64,000 bases of DNA from Lactobacillus agrestimuris (GCF_943193025.1 NZ_CALPCQ010000005.1:35890-99889); one strand, 5' to 3'. Positions 18,415 to 28,781 are shown, numbered from the stretch's first letter. A program made the numbers and translations. Notes: generated by a model not told the origin, from the sequence alone.

Positions 18415-21400
18415 TTGAAATACAAAAACAAAACAAAAAACAACAAAAATAATTTAATAACAACTGAAGTAAATCGACATTATTCGATCAGAAAATTTAG
18501 TGTTGGTGTAGCTTCAGTCTTAATTGGAAGTACTTTATTTTTAGGTAGCCAAGGACAAAAAGTTCAAGCTGCTGACAATAATAAGCCAGCTGTTACTGAA
18601 GAAAGTAACTCGCAATTATCTTCAGACAGGGATAGTTCAAGCAGCGAAAGTGACACTGTGTCAAGAAAAGAACTAACTCCCGCTGTAACTTCTAATGAAA
18701 AGAAAGATAATAATGCTACTAATCCATCCGTTGTTAACAAGCCAGTTAATGAGCAAGTATCTTCATCAGCACAAGATGATGTAGCTAAGCAAGAATTATC
18801 TGGAGATACGAATGGGGCAGGTAACCTGGATGATAATAACAACCCAAGTCATAAGGCGACATCTTTAAATACTGATTCAAATAAGTTTGAATTGACTTCA
18901 ACTATTACCAATAATACTGATCATGATGATAAAAACATCTTTGCAGTTACTGTATTACCGAATACAAAAGATGGTAAGAGCCAATTTGATACTCACTTAA
19001 CAGGTCCTGTCGAAGTTGAAGGCGTAGAAAACGCTGAAAATGTCATTAATTGGTATGTCACAGGCGATGTTGGTAAATCATTAGACACCTTACTTACTAA
19101 AGATAAAGATGGTAATTATGAACCAACTAAAGCAGCGCTTGAGAAAGCTATTCCTGAAGGCTCCCCTAAGGTTACTCGCGTTTGGAAGAATAAACCAGAT
19201 AATTGGGATCAAGTTACCGCAGTCATTACCACTGTTGATAGTTTGAAAGCTAAATCAAGCTTGAAAATCCATTTACATACTTATGATCCAAGTGTTGAAA
19301 ATGATGTCGGGAAAAACGCATATATGTCTCAAGCTGTGATGGATTCAACATCCTTTAAGAAGTTGAGACTCGGACGAACTGTTAATTATGTTAGTGTTGA
19401 CGGTAGAGATTTAGGATCATCAGGCCCCCAAAATATTAATGATATTGCAATCTATCACACCAATGCTATCACTGGAGATATAGTTGGCGATATCGTTTTA
19501 GAAAAAGGTCTACCAGAAGTGGGAGTTCCAACATTTAAAGGCTACAAACTTACAAGCATTTCTGGTGGTAATAGTGAGTTTTGGCAAGATTATGATCCAG
19601 AAAATCCAAAAGAAATTTTTCCAGTAAAAGTTATTAAAAACTTACAAGATGCCAAAACAAATAAGGTCAGTGGATATGCCCAAATTCCAAATTATTTTAT
19701 TACTGTAACATATGATACTCCTCACGAGAATACCAGTATTATTACTGGAGGCGGCCATGCCAATACTTTAGCTTTGTTCAGTATGCTTGCTGCCGTTCCT
19801 CAAACACCTGATAAAGTAGAGCAGCACACTTCAATCATCAATGCCGGTGATAGTAATAGTGCTAAGTTAACTGTTGTTGGTAAACAAAAGATCAATATTA
19901 GTTACATTGATGACACTGACAATAAACAAATCGGTCAAACTGATTCAGTTGAAGGTTTACCTGGTGAAACGGCAGCTTATTCTACAGCAGATAGAATTAA
20001 TGCATATAAGAAACAAGGATATGTCTTAGTCAGTGATGGGACTAAGTCTCAAGATGGTCAAAGTACTTTAATTTACGATAATGACTATCAAACTGATCAA
20101 AACTTTGAAGTTCACTTGAAGCATGAGACTAAACCTGTTGAAGATGATAGTACAGTAACTGAAACCATTCACTATATCTATAAGGATGGTGCTACTGCAA
20201 GTCCTGATAAGGTTCAGACTATTAACTTTAAACGCATTGGAACTAAGGATCTTGTAACCCAGGATGTAATTTGGGATCCAGTTACTCCGCAAACTTTTGC
20301 GAAAGTGGATTCTCCAGAAATTAGCGGTTATACTCCTGATGTTGCAGCAATCGATGCAATTACAGTTAACTTTGGTGATCAAAACATTGAAAAGACAGTA
20401 ACTTATACTGCAAATGATCAAAATGCGAAAATCACTTACATCGATGATACAACCGGTACTTCATTAAAGAGTGAAGCTGCCAATGGTAAGTTTGGCGAAT
20501 TAATTGAATTTCCTACTGATGTTGATACACAAATCAAGGACTATGAGGATAAAGGTTATAAATTTGTATCTAAAAACTTTGAATCCAATAAATATCAAGC
20601 CGATAATGCCAAAAATGTTTTCGAAGTTCATTTAACTCATGGTTATACTACTCCTGAAAGGACTGTACGCCATGCTACTTGGACCATCAATTATGTTGGT
20701 ACAGATCATAATCCTGAAGCTAAACAACAAAAAGTAACCTTTACCCGTACTGTTTATACTGATAAGGTAACTAATGAAGTACATGATTCAGGTTATGTTC
20801 CAGATAAGCAATTTGAAGATGTTAAATCTCCAGAAGTAGATGGCTATGATGTTGATATTAAGACTGCTCATCAAGATACTGTTTTAGGTAAAGATAATAC
20901 TGATGGTAAATTTGAAACTACGGTAATTTACACTAAACCTAATGAATTCGTTGATACTGATACTCCAGTTGAAAGTCACCGCGCTACTTTAACTATCAAT
21001 TATGTTGGTACCGATAATAATCCTAAATCAGTGGTTCAAACTGTTTACTTTGTGAAGAAGGGTGATCAGTTTGTTCCAACCAGCAATTTTGAAGATGTAG
21101 TTTCACCTGAAGTTAATGGCTACAACCTTTACAATCCTGATGAATTTGCTAAGGTTCACCAAGATACTAAGTTAGGAGAAAATGATACTGATATTGACTA
21201 TGTAATTGATGTACCTTACGTAAAAGATCAACCAGGTACTGACTTACCTGATCCAATGGAAAGTACTAAGCAAACTTGGACTATTCATTATGTTGGTTTA
21301 GACAAGAATCCTGATGATGTCGTACAAACTATTCACTTCATTAAGAAGGGTGGTAAGTTTGTACCAGTAGATTCTTATGAAGATGATGTTAAATCACCAG

Positions 21401-22092
21401 AAGTAGATGGCTACGATGTTGATACTAAGATTGCTAAAGCTGAAAATGCTACAGTCTTACCTGATGGCAATCTTGAAACTATAGTAGTTTATACTAAGCC
21501 TAATGAATTCGTTGACGTACCTGCCAAGATAGCTGATAAAAAAGGAATCCCAGGTGAACCATTAGTTCAAGATAAGCTTCCAGCTTTCACTGGTGGTGTT
21601 CCAGGCATTCCGTTAGAACAACCAGAACTTCCTAAATTTGAAGGAGGCATTCCAGGTATTCCATTGGAACAACCTAATAAGCCAATTGCAGAAATCGGAA
21701 TCCCTAATGAACCTTTAGATCAACCTGATCTTCCAATTGTACCTACCCCAGACACAAACATCCCCGATATTCCAAATCCAAAAATACCTGAAAAACAAGT
21801 ACCTCAAAAACCAACACTAAGTAATCCAACACCGGATCCAGATCCAACTCCTGAAGTACCGGTATCAAATGAAGATACTTCAGTTAAATCAGGAAACATA
21901 ACTTCAGATTCATTTGTTTCTACTAGAACTAATTCATCTAAAGTAGTTCCTAAGAAATATAGAAATACTGAAAAACTTTTACCTCAAACAGGTAAAAAGA
22001 ATTCCGTAGCACTTTCAATGCTAGGGCTGGCTACCTTGAGTTTGACCGGTTTAATAGTACTAGCTACAACTAAAAAGAAAAGACGTTATTAG
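18415..22092 (+). CDS. LPxTG-anchored mucus-binding adhesin (MucBP/Mub repeats)
   Basis: 1225 residues. It starts at TTG with GGAGG 6 bases upstream. The N-terminus carries a YSIRK-G/S signal (HYSIRKFSVGVASVLIGSTL) cut near VQA. A Ser/Asn-rich linker follows, then a non-repetitive adhesion domain (about 150-480). Two MucBP segments come next (ISYIDDT near 495; ITYIDDT near 672), then three Mub-type repeats of about 100 residues opening with T[IW]xINYVG or WTIHYVG (from about 755, 858 and 955). A Pro-rich wall-spanning region has GIPGIPLEQP units. It ends with LPQTG, a helix and KKKRRY for sortase anchoring. It is likely a mucin or epithelial adhesin. Confidence 0.92.
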   Translation: MKYKNKTKNNKNNLITTEVNRHYSIRKFSVGVASVLIGSTLFLGSQGQKVQAADNNKPAVTEESNSQLSSDRDSSSSESDTVSRKELTPAVTSNEKKDNNATNPSVVNKPVNEQVSSSAQDDVAKQELSGDTNGAGNLDDNNNPSHKATSLNTDSNKFELTSTITNNTDHDDKNIFAVTVLPNTKDGKSQFDTHLTGPVEVEGVENAENVINWYVTGDVGKSLDTLLTKDKDGNYEPTKAALEKAIPEGSPKVTRVWKNKPDNWDQVTAVITTVDSLKAKSSLKIHLHTYDPSVENDVGKNAYMSQAVMDSTSFKKLRLGRTVNYVSVDGRDLGSSGPQNINDIAIYHTNAITGDIVGDIVLEKGLPEVGVPTFKGYKLTSISGGNSEFWQDYDPENPKEIFPVKVIKNLQDAKTNKVSGYAQIPNYFITVTYDTPHENTSIITGGGHANTLALFSMLAAVPQTPDKVEQHTSIINAGDSNSAKLTVVGKQKINISYIDDTDNKQIGQTDSVEGLPGETAAYSTADRINAYKKQGYVLVSDGTKSQDGQSTLIYDNDYQTDQNFEVHLKHETKPVEDDSTVTETIHYIYKDGATASPDKVQTINFKRIGTKDLVTQDVIWDPVTPQTFAKVDSPEISGYTPDVAAIDAITVNFGDQNIEKTVTYTANDQNAKITYIDDTTGTSLKSEAANGKFGELIEFPTDVDTQIKDYEDKGYKFVSKNFESNKYQADNAKNVFEVHLTHGYTTPERTVRHATWTINYVGTDHNPEAKQQKVTFTRTVYTDKVTNEVHDSGYVPDKQFEDVKSPEVDGYDVDIKTAHQDTVLGKDNTDGKFETTVIYTKPNEFVDTDTPVESHRATLTINYVGTDNNPKSVVQTVYFVKKGDQFVPTSNFEDVVSPEVNGYNLYNPDEFAKVHQDTKLGENDTDIDYVIDVPYVKDQPGTDLPDPMESTKQTWTIHYVGLDKNPDDVVQTIHFIKKGGKFVPVDSYEDDVKSPEVDGYDVDTKIAKAENATVLPDGNLETIVVYTKPNEFVDVPAKIADKKGIPGEPLVQDKLPAFTGGVPGIPLEQPELPKFEGGIPGIPLEQPNKPIAEIGIPNEPLDQPDLPIVPTPDTNIPDIPNPKIPEKQVPQKPTLSNPTPDPDPTPEVPVSNEDTSVKSGNITSDSFVSTRTNSSKVVPKKYRNTEKLLPQTGKKNSVALSMLGLATLSLTGLIVLATTKKKRRY

Positions 22093-22102
22093 TTATAGTT
22101 TT

Positions 22103-22309
22103 TTAAACACTTATCTCTAAGGTGGGATAAGTGTTTTCTTTTACTCTATTTTGTTCCAACCTAATTCTGATTATGATTAATAAATGTTTGAAATTAGTAT
22201 AACCATAAGCAGTACGTTCAATTTGTTTAATCTTACGATTAACTCCTTCAAGACAATTGTTTGAGTAAGTAGAAGTTAAGTCATTTAATACATCATTAAA
22301 AGAGGACAT
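22103..22309 (-). pseudogene. ISL3 transposase, C-terminal fragment
   Basis: 68 codons ending in the typical ISL3 C-terminus: YSNNCLEGVNRKIKQIERTA, then YGYTNFKHLLIIIRIRLEQN. The N-terminal DDE and zinc-finger parts are absent. The apparent start codon comes from the internal deletion. It is not functional as a transposase. Confidence 0.85.
22104..22140 (+). terminator. Terminator after the first adhesin
   Basis: AAACACTTATC-TCTAAGGTGG-GATAAGTGTTT hairpin followed by TTCTTTT. Confidence 0.75.
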
Positions 22310-22449
22310 AGCACAACTCCTAAAAAACTTAATTGAATTGGTTGAAGAAAGATTTTAAGTTAGAGAGGCTATAGCTTCTTTCTTTATGCAAAAAATCCTG
22401 CCAATAGAATATCATAAGATATTCCATCAACAGGAGAAATTATAGAGCC
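22144..22449 (-). mobile_element. Truncated ISL3-family insertion sequence (copy 2)
   Basis: On the minus strand the element begins GGCTCTATAATTTC at 22449, like an ISL3 terminus. It then jumps by internal deletion to the last ~60 codons of an ISL3 transposase. The opposite terminus is lost. About 190 bases are shared with copy 1 at 18136-18329, so the two flank the first adhesin as direct repeats. Confidence 0.75.
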
Positions 22450-22577
22450 TAATAATCAGGTAACAAATGAGTTGCCTGATTATTTTTTCTAAAAGGCACT
22501 TTTATAAGACAATGATATAGTAAAACGACAGTTATAAAATATAACTGAAGATAAAGATGAATAATAGGAGAATAGAT

Positions 22578-22804
22578 ATGATTTATAGCGTTAATTTAGA
22601 TACAAGTAATGAAAAGGTGGGTAAGGTGTAGAAATATCGCTGATTTTAAAGAAATTTGATATTGAATCAATGGTAATAGGAATTGCTCTACATGTGGATA
22701 AAATTAAATCACATCTTGATGAAATTGGAGTTAAACACAATTTCATTGAAAAAGTACCTGCTGCAAAAGTACAACAAGAATTCTTGGCTCATTCTCTAGA
22801 TTAA
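22578..22804 (+). pseudogene. Decayed PfkB-type sugar kinase (fruK-like) fragment
   Basis: The ATG at 22578 (behind AGGAG) opens MIYSVNLDTSNEKVGKV and stops at TAG. In another frame the text continues GVEISLILKKFDIESMVIGI and GVKHNFIEKVPAAK to a stop at 22802-22804. The combined reading matches the start of 1-phosphofructokinase/tagatose-6-phosphate kinases (MIYTVTLNP..., GGKGINVS..L...GI.S...G), with the middle of the motif deleted and the C-terminal two thirds missing. It lies beside the ISL3 remnant, consistent with IS-driven decay. Confidence 0.6.
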
Positions 22805-22878
22805 TTATTATTTTATACTTTAACATAACGCTGAAGTGTTATAATATAACTGTCGTGATTTTATTTTGGAGGATAAGG

Positions 22879-25701
22879 ATGAAAAATAGAAAAAAGAGTG
22901 TAGATAAACAAGCCCGTTTTGCAATTAGAAAATTAAGTATCGGAGCTGTTTCAGTGCTTATTTCTACAAGCATTTACTTAGGATTAGGAAGCAACGATGT
23001 ATTGGCAGATACTAATTCTTCAAATGACAGTGGTGAAGTAACTAACAATAACAGTGAATCTATTGAAACTAAAAATATTAATGTAGTTTCTGCTTCTGAG
23101 TTCCAGAATGAAGGATTAGATAATAATCTTGCTGAATCAAAGGTAGAGCAACAATCTTCAAATTCTGCTTCAAATCCTGATCAACCTAGTGAACAACTTA
23201 TGACTAGTGCACCTGTTTATACTACTCAAGGTCAAATGCCTCCTTTAGATGTAAACAATATGTTTACTGCAGATCAATTAGAAGAAGCTCAAATTGATAC
23301 TAATAGTCCAAAGACTACTGCAACTTGGGTTCAAAAACCAGATGTTTCAAAGATTGGAAATGCTTCAGGTACTGCTAAGTTAAGCTATGAAGACTTTAAT
23401 GCTGATCCTACAACTAATGATCAAGGTGAAGACGTATATCCATTAAAGGACATTACTGTTAATGTACCTGTCTTAGTTAGAAAAGCTGAACAAGAAGCAA
23501 ACCAAGACCAAGTTAAGAACAGTTTGAATATTATTAATACTACTGATAACTCTTTAGTTGCGCACTATGAATGGATTGGTGCGAAGGTTAAAAATGATGA
23601 TGAAGAAGAACCAATGCCTAACAGTGATTCTATTTCAGAAGATATTACTAATATGCTGCAATCGCTTGGTTTTGAAATGGATGACTATTCTTATTTTCCA
23701 ACAGATATAACTGAGTTTGGTACAAAGAATAAGGTAGCAACCATTTTCGTAAAGCCAAGTTCAACTGCTCCAGTCATTACTGATACACCATATTTTACCT
23801 ACGGTGGAGGTGACACCAGTAGTATTAACAATGTTACTGAAACTCCAGATCCAGCAAGTTATATTGGAAATTTGGGTACTTTACCAGCTGGAACTAAGAT
23901 TGAATGGAATGTTGCACCAGAATATAATACTCAAAAAGATGAAGACGGTAATTGGATAAGTGAAGCACCAACTAACGATCCAAGCATTAAGGTCACTCTT
24001 CCTGGTAAAGATCCAATTATTTTAAAGGCTTCAAGTGATGATATTCCTTTAAAAGACATAGCTACTTTACCTGCTTATGGAAATGGTACTTTATTAATTA
24101 AGTCAGACAATCAAGTAAAAGTTGGTGATAAAGTTGGATCACCATTAGACTATGTGACCAACTTAGACCAATATTTGAAGTCAGATCATGCACCAGAGGA
24201 TGTTCAAGCATTCAAGGACTCCTTTAAGTGGACAGTAGCACCAAATACTCAACAAGCTGGTTATACCTTAGGAGCCTTTACTTATGATAACAGCGGGATT
24301 TCATATGGTGGTAACATGATTTTATTTAAGGTAAATCCAACTGCTGTTAATAATTCAAAGACTATCACTAGAACTATTACTTTTGAGGGATTACCACAAG
24401 ATTTAATTCCAAAAGTTGATCCTCAAACAGTAACCTTCACTCAAAATGGTGAACAAACTTATGTTGATGAACCAATTGAATGGAAAACTGATGATAATAC
24501 GTGGAAGGCTATTCCAATAAATACTATTACTGCAAATAATGTAGTTTATACACCAACAATAACAATTGATGGTAAAGTGGTTAACTCAATTAATGAAGTA
24601 ACAGTAAATCCTGATACTAAAGATAGTAATGTTATAGTAACTTATCAAAAATCAACTACGGGGGATGCAATTAGTGAGCCAGCAAAATCAGTAGCTACAG
24701 TAGTTATTTACCAAACCAAAGATGGAAAAGAAGTTAAGACTGATGTAAAGAAACAAAAGTCAGGAGATAAGGTGGACTTCAATGTCCCAGAAGGTTATGT
24801 TCCAGTAGATGAGTTGCCAGATGTTACAGTAACCAGTGATATGAAACCAATTACAATTACTGTAATTAAGAAAGAAACAGCAACAGGTACACCAGAAACA
24901 ACTCCGGTAAAATCAGTAGCTACAGTGGTTATTTACCAAACCAAAGATGGAGAAGAAATTAAGACTGATGTAAAGGAACAACAACCAGGAGATAAGGTAG
25001 AGTTTAATGTTCCAGGAGGATATGTACCAGTAGATAAGCTACCAGAAGTAACAGTAACAAGCGACATGAGTCCAATTAAGATTATTGTGGTTAAAAAGGA
25101 AACTGCCACTGATACTCCTGAAATAGTTTCAAATAATAAGGTAGCTAGTGTAGTAATCTACCAAACTGAAGATGGTAAAGTAGTTAAGACTGATATCAAG
25201 GAACAACAGCCAGGAGATAAGGTAGAGTTCAATATCCCAGAAGGTTATGTTCCAGCCGATAAGTTACCAGAAGTAACAGTAACAAGCGACATGAGTCCAA
25301 TTACCATTATTGTGGTTAAAAAGAAAACTGCCACTGATACTCCACTTGTAGAAAATGATCCAGTTAAAGTTGTAATCAACTACCAAGATCAAAATGGCAA
25401 AGTAGTGAAAATGACAGATGAAGATCATAATACTGGTGACAGGGTTAAGGTAGATGTTCCAGAAGGATATGTACCAACCACTACTATTCCAGATCTAGTA
25501 GCAACTCCAAGTAAGTCTTCTATTACTGAGAATACTAATAGTCACGTTACTCTTAGCTCGGCAAATAAGAAGGATGTTGAAGCAAGAAGCATTCTCCCTA
25601 AGACTGGTAGTAAGTCGGTATTGGCTGAAGCTTTATTAGGATTAATATTATTAGCAGGTAGTGCAACCTTAGAATTTATTAGTAAAAGAAAAAAGAATTA
25701 A
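22879..25701 (+). CDS. LPxTG-anchored surface protein with tandem repeats
   Basis: The start is the ATG at 22879 (GGAGG 9 bases upstream), giving 940 residues; an upstream in-frame ATG lacks a ribosome site. A YSIRK-like signal (FAIRKLSIGAVSVLISTS) is followed by a long acidic extracellular region without a recognised domain. Three near-identical repeats of about 75 residues follow ([TS]V[VI]IYQTKDGKEVKTDV, then GDKV[ED]FNVPEGYVPVD.LP.VTVTSDM). A fourth, diverged copy (KVVINYQDQNGKVVKMTDED) comes next. The end is LPKTGSK, a helix and KRKKN. It is probably an adhesin or surface structural protein. It forms an adhesin island with the upstream Mub protein. Confidence 0.88.
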   Translation: MKNRKKSVDKQARFAIRKLSIGAVSVLISTSIYLGLGSNDVLADTNSSNDSGEVTNNNSESIETKNINVVSASEFQNEGLDNNLAESKVEQQSSNSASNPDQPSEQLMTSAPVYTTQGQMPPLDVNNMFTADQLEEAQIDTNSPKTTATWVQKPDVSKIGNASGTAKLSYEDFNADPTTNDQGEDVYPLKDITVNVPVLVRKAEQEANQDQVKNSLNIINTTDNSLVAHYEWIGAKVKNDDEEEPMPNSDSISEDITNMLQSLGFEMDDYSYFPTDITEFGTKNKVATIFVKPSSTAPVITDTPYFTYGGGDTSSINNVTETPDPASYIGNLGTLPAGTKIEWNVAPEYNTQKDEDGNWISEAPTNDPSIKVTLPGKDPIILKASSDDIPLKDIATLPAYGNGTLLIKSDNQVKVGDKVGSPLDYVTNLDQYLKSDHAPEDVQAFKDSFKWTVAPNTQQAGYTLGAFTYDNSGISYGGNMILFKVNPTAVNNSKTITRTITFEGLPQDLIPKVDPQTVTFTQNGEQTYVDEPIEWKTDDNTWKAIPINTITANNVVYTPTITIDGKVVNSINEVTVNPDTKDSNVIVTYQKSTTGDAISEPAKSVATVVIYQTKDGKEVKTDVKKQKSGDKVDFNVPEGYVPVDELPDVTVTSDMKPITITVIKKETATGTPETTPVKSVATVVIYQTKDGEEIKTDVKEQQPGDKVEFNVPGGYVPVDKLPEVTVTSDMSPIKIIVVKKETATDTPEIVSNNKVASVVIYQTEDGKVVKTDIKEQQPGDKVEFNIPEGYVPADKLPEVTVTSDMSPITIIVVKKKTATDTPLVENDPVKVVINYQDQNGKVVKMTDEDHNTGDRVKVDVPEGYVPTTTIPDLVATPSKSSITENTNSHVTLSSANKKDVEARSILPKTGSKSVLAEALLGLILLAGSATLEFISKRKKN
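24690..25510 (+). repeat. Coding tandem repeats in the second LPxTG protein
   Basis: Units start near 24690, 24909 and 25140, with a diverged fourth near 25360. Each is about 210-230 bases. The second and third are closest to each other (runs such as CCAGGAGATAAGGTAGAGTT are shared), which suggests recent unit duplication. Confidence 0.8.
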
Positions 25702-25723
25702 TCAAATTAATTCTTAACTAAAT

Positions 25724-25761
25724 AAAAAGAAGATCCAATTATGTTTGGATCTTCTTTTTTT
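25724..25761 (+). terminator. Bidirectional terminator
   Basis: AAAAAGAAGATCCAA-TTATG-TTTGGATCTTCTTTTTTT between the LPxTG gene and the convergent GH31 gene. Confidence 0.88.
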
Positions 25762-25766
25762 GTTTA

Positions 25767-28700
25767 TTAACTATTTTTATCTCTAAAGAACATTACTTCC
25801 TTAGCTCCAACAAAGTTACCAGATGACTTGTAAACAGTTAAACGAATAGCTCGAGCAACTACATCTCTTAATCCAATTACCTTGTTTTTACTATCAGCTT
25901 TCCAAGTGTAACGGTCGCCATATGGTTTGAAGTCTTGACCATCTTTAGAAATTTCAATACCAACTTCAATTGGATCGCCATCATGATTAATATTTCGTGG
26001 AACGAAGGTCATGCGGCTAAGTTTTTCAATATCATTGAAATTAAATGTTAAGACTAAAGGATTACTTTCATCAAAAGTATCTGTACTTTCCCATTCACTT
26101 GCTAATTTCAAATCGGTTAGGTATTCAAGTGGATGATTTGATTTACTTTCATAATTTGATTCAGTTGAAATATTTTGAATTGCATAGTCAATTGCGGCAC
26201 GCTTAGTATAGGCGCCAAATGGATCAGACCATTCGGATACCTTGTTACCTGCAACGTTTCTTAAACGTAAAATGTACTTGGTATTTGGCTCTAATTCGTG
26301 GAAAGTAAAACTACTGCCATCAATTCCATCGTGCAAAACACCATTTAATTCAATTTGAACCTTATCAGCTGTTTTTGGCCAGTTTACAGTCAATGAGTGA
26401 GCTGTGATTGAATCCATATCAATAGTTGGCTGCTTTGGTGCGCGAAGCACAGAGTCAGTAATTGAATGAACTAAAGTTTGATTGCCATAGCTGAAATTCT
26501 GAATTGTGATAGTGATCTTACTATCAGAAATATCACGTTTAGCTAATTTGATTTGCAAGGCTGGTTGGGTTGAATCACGATATTGATCAAATTCTGGCAT
26601 CCAGCTGTAGTTGGTATTGTAGAAGAAACCTTCTTTAGCATGAGCGAAGGTATCAACAGTACCATATTCTTGCATGTTAATAACTTGATCATTAATCTTA
26701 ACTGTCAAACCATCAGGATAGCTGTCACACATGATATTTAAGGCCGTAGGTAATTCTGATTCCATTCCACTAAAGTCACCCTTAGTTGGGTCGATTGTAA
26801 TTGTTAACATGCTAGAATCAAGATTACTGGTAATTTTAGTTTCACTGTGGTTGTGAGCGTAGTCAACATAGTCATTATCAGCATAAAAGTTAATTTGACT
26901 CTTACCTTGTGGATAGAAGACATAATTTCTTTTACCCAGATCAAAGATTGAGCCACCACGAACAAAGACTGGTAAATGCCAAATTGGGTAAGAAAGTTTG
27001 TTATAAACTCTACCGCCTAGGTATTTTTCTCCGCTAAATAAATCGATCCACATTGTACGGTGATCAGGAAGATATAAATTATCCTTGCGTGAATTACTTT
27101 GACCATCTTCGCGACCACTATTAATTGGTGAAATAAGAAGGTTAGGACCAAGCATAAATTCATGAGAAACTCGTTCAGTATAGTTAATTTGCTCATGAGG
27201 AAAATCAATAAATAATGCTCGAACAATTGGCTCACCATTTTGAGCTGCATGAACTAATGTGTAAAGATAATTCTTTAATTGATCACGTAATTCAAGATAT
27301 GCATGATTAATACGAGTCATCTTATTGTTATAAGTAAATGGATTCTTACTAAATTCGCCTTGATCATCGATATTAAAAAGTAGAGGTGTGAATGATTTCC
27401 ATTCAAAATCACGAATTGCAATTTGTGCATTTCCACCGCCAACAGTTCCATCAATCCCACTACCAACAAGTGGTTCACCTGAAAGATTGGCACCTAAAAA
27501 ACCGGCAACTTGAGTACTAATGTTTTCCCAATTACCACCATTATCGCCAAAAATCAAAGCTGCTCTAGTTTGACTGCCAGCATCAGCAGTATTAGCAAAA
27601 ATAAGTGGACGACGGCGGTTAAGATTGCTTTTAAGCATTTGAGTATCTCTGTTTAAGACATTATCTGAACTATCGTCAGTAAGGATGAATGAAGTATTTT
27701 TACTAATTGATGTGTCATTACCAGTAAGCCACATTCCAGGTTCAACGCCATGAGTTTGAGCGTATTCATTGAATAAGGTTAGAGCATCAATATTAGTATT
27801 TTCGTCTTTAAAGTTGGGAATCATCCAACCAAGATTGAAACCTTGTTTTTGGTAACGATCAATCATTGCTCTAGCAGAAAATTGATATTGTTCTTCGCCA
27901 TTTAATGAGGCCTTAGCTGAAGCTGCTTCATCGCTATTAGTTCTTAAATAATAGTTATTATCTTCGAACATGTTGGCATTACGCTGCTTAGCTTTTCCAG
28001 GTGCCCACTTAGTAGATAGGAAGTTACCAATATGTCCTAAGTCTAAGGCGTATTTTGGCGGCATTAAAGGTTTACCAGTTAATGCAAAATACTTGCGTAA
28101 AATATCTTTAGGTGAATTGCCAATTAAGTAAAAGTTATCAAATACGCCGCTGTTATGTGAGATCACAGCAGCATCTTCATTGACCTTTCCAAAATCATAT
28201 TCACCATCAGTGTTGGTATTTCTTAATTCACCAAAGCCGGCATTGGACCAGAAAAATGGTACTTGGCTGATTACCCCGCCATCGCCAGTTATGTGGTCGC
28301 GTTTAATATTAATTCGCTTACCCTTATGACTGAAAGAGCCATTTTGTAAACCACCACCAAAATAAAATTCATTTTTATTTTGCTTAAGAATTTCGGTAAT
28401 TTGATCATGTCCTATTTCTAATGGGCTTGATTGGGTCATACGAGTACGATGAAGATTTTCATCGAAAATGCTCATAATTGCAGGCTTTTGTTGGAAAATA
28501 ATTTGATAATTACCAGATTTAATAATTAAAGAATCACTCGTAGCACGAGGGCGAGAGTTTTCAAAATATTGATTATTAAATTGATCTAAATTGACGATTG
28601 AATCACGGCTTTCGTTAAATCGATTACTTGGATCTAAAAAGTAACGAAAGATTCCGTCGCCTAAAATATAAAGGCGGGCAACTTCGCCAGTGGCGTAGTG

Positions 28701-28781
28701 CAATTCATAAAAGTTGTCACGTTTATTAGCACCGAGAAGCTGTCCTAATTGGTGTCTGTTAGTTTGTGTATTTTCTGTCAT
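25767..28781 (-). CDS. Glycoside hydrolase family 31 with FN3 and discoidin-like domains
   Basis: 1004 residues without a signal peptide. An N-terminal beta domain leads to the GH31 barrel (about 230-560). Catalytic-region landmarks are MIPNFKDEN, FILTDDSSDN (nucleophile region, inferred) and the acid/base-type FGDNGGNWENIST followed by GANLSGEPLVGSGIDG. A proximal beta domain follows. Then come a fibronectin type III module (about 785-865, PKQPTIDMDSITAHSLTVNW) and a C-terminal F5/8 type C-like module with EWSDPFG, LTFNFND and AIRLTVYKSSG. It should release alpha-linked sugars from a cytosolic or surface-leaked oligosaccharide; the substrate is unknown. It is divergent from nagA. Confidence 0.88.
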   Translation of the reverse strand: MTENTQTNRHQLGQLLGANKRDNFYELHYATGEVARLYILGDGIFRYFLDPSNRFNESRDSIVNLDQFNNQYFENSRPRATSDSLIIKSGNYQIIFQQKPAIMSIFDENLHRTRMTQSSPLEIGHDQITEILKQNKNEFYFGGGLQNGSFSHKGKRINIKRDHITGDGGVISQVPFFWSNAGFGELRNTNTDGEYDFGKVNEDAAVISHNSGVFDNFYLIGNSPKDILRKYFALTGKPLMPPKYALDLGHIGNFLSTKWAPGKAKQRNANMFEDNNYYLRTNSDEAASAKASLNGEEQYQFSARAMIDRYQKQGFNLGWMIPNFKDENTNIDALTLFNEYAQTHGVEPGMWLTGNDTSISKNTSFILTDDSSDNVLNRDTQMLKSNLNRRRPLIFANTADAGSQTRAALIFGDNGGNWENISTQVAGFLGANLSGEPLVGSGIDGTVGGGNAQIAIRDFEWKSFTPLLFNIDDQGEFSKNPFTYNNKMTRINHAYLELRDQLKNYLYTLVHAAQNGEPIVRALFIDFPHEQINYTERVSHEFMLGPNLLISPINSGREDGQSNSRKDNLYLPDHRTMWIDLFSGEKYLGGRVYNKLSYPIWHLPVFVRGGSIFDLGKRNYVFYPQGKSQINFYADNDYVDYAHNHSETKITSNLDSSMLTITIDPTKGDFSGMESELPTALNIMCDSYPDGLTVKINDQVINMQEYGTVDTFAHAKEGFFYNTNYSWMPEFDQYRDSTQPALQIKLAKRDISDSKITITIQNFSYGNQTLVHSITDSVLRAPKQPTIDMDSITAHSLTVNWPKTADKVQIELNGVLHDGIDGSSFTFHELEPNTKYILRLRNVAGNKVSEWSDPFGAYTKRAAIDYAIQNISTESNYESKSNHPLEYLTDLKLASEWESTDTFDESNPLVLTFNFNDIEKLSRMTFVPRNINHDGDPIEVGIEISKDGQDFKPYGDRYTWKADSKNKVIGLRDVVARAIRLTVYKSSGNFVGAKEVMFFRDKNS

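Noticed and set aside
20068..20421. Minus-strand frame inside the Mub adhesin
   Set aside because: Shadow frame within the MucBP-repeat coding region.
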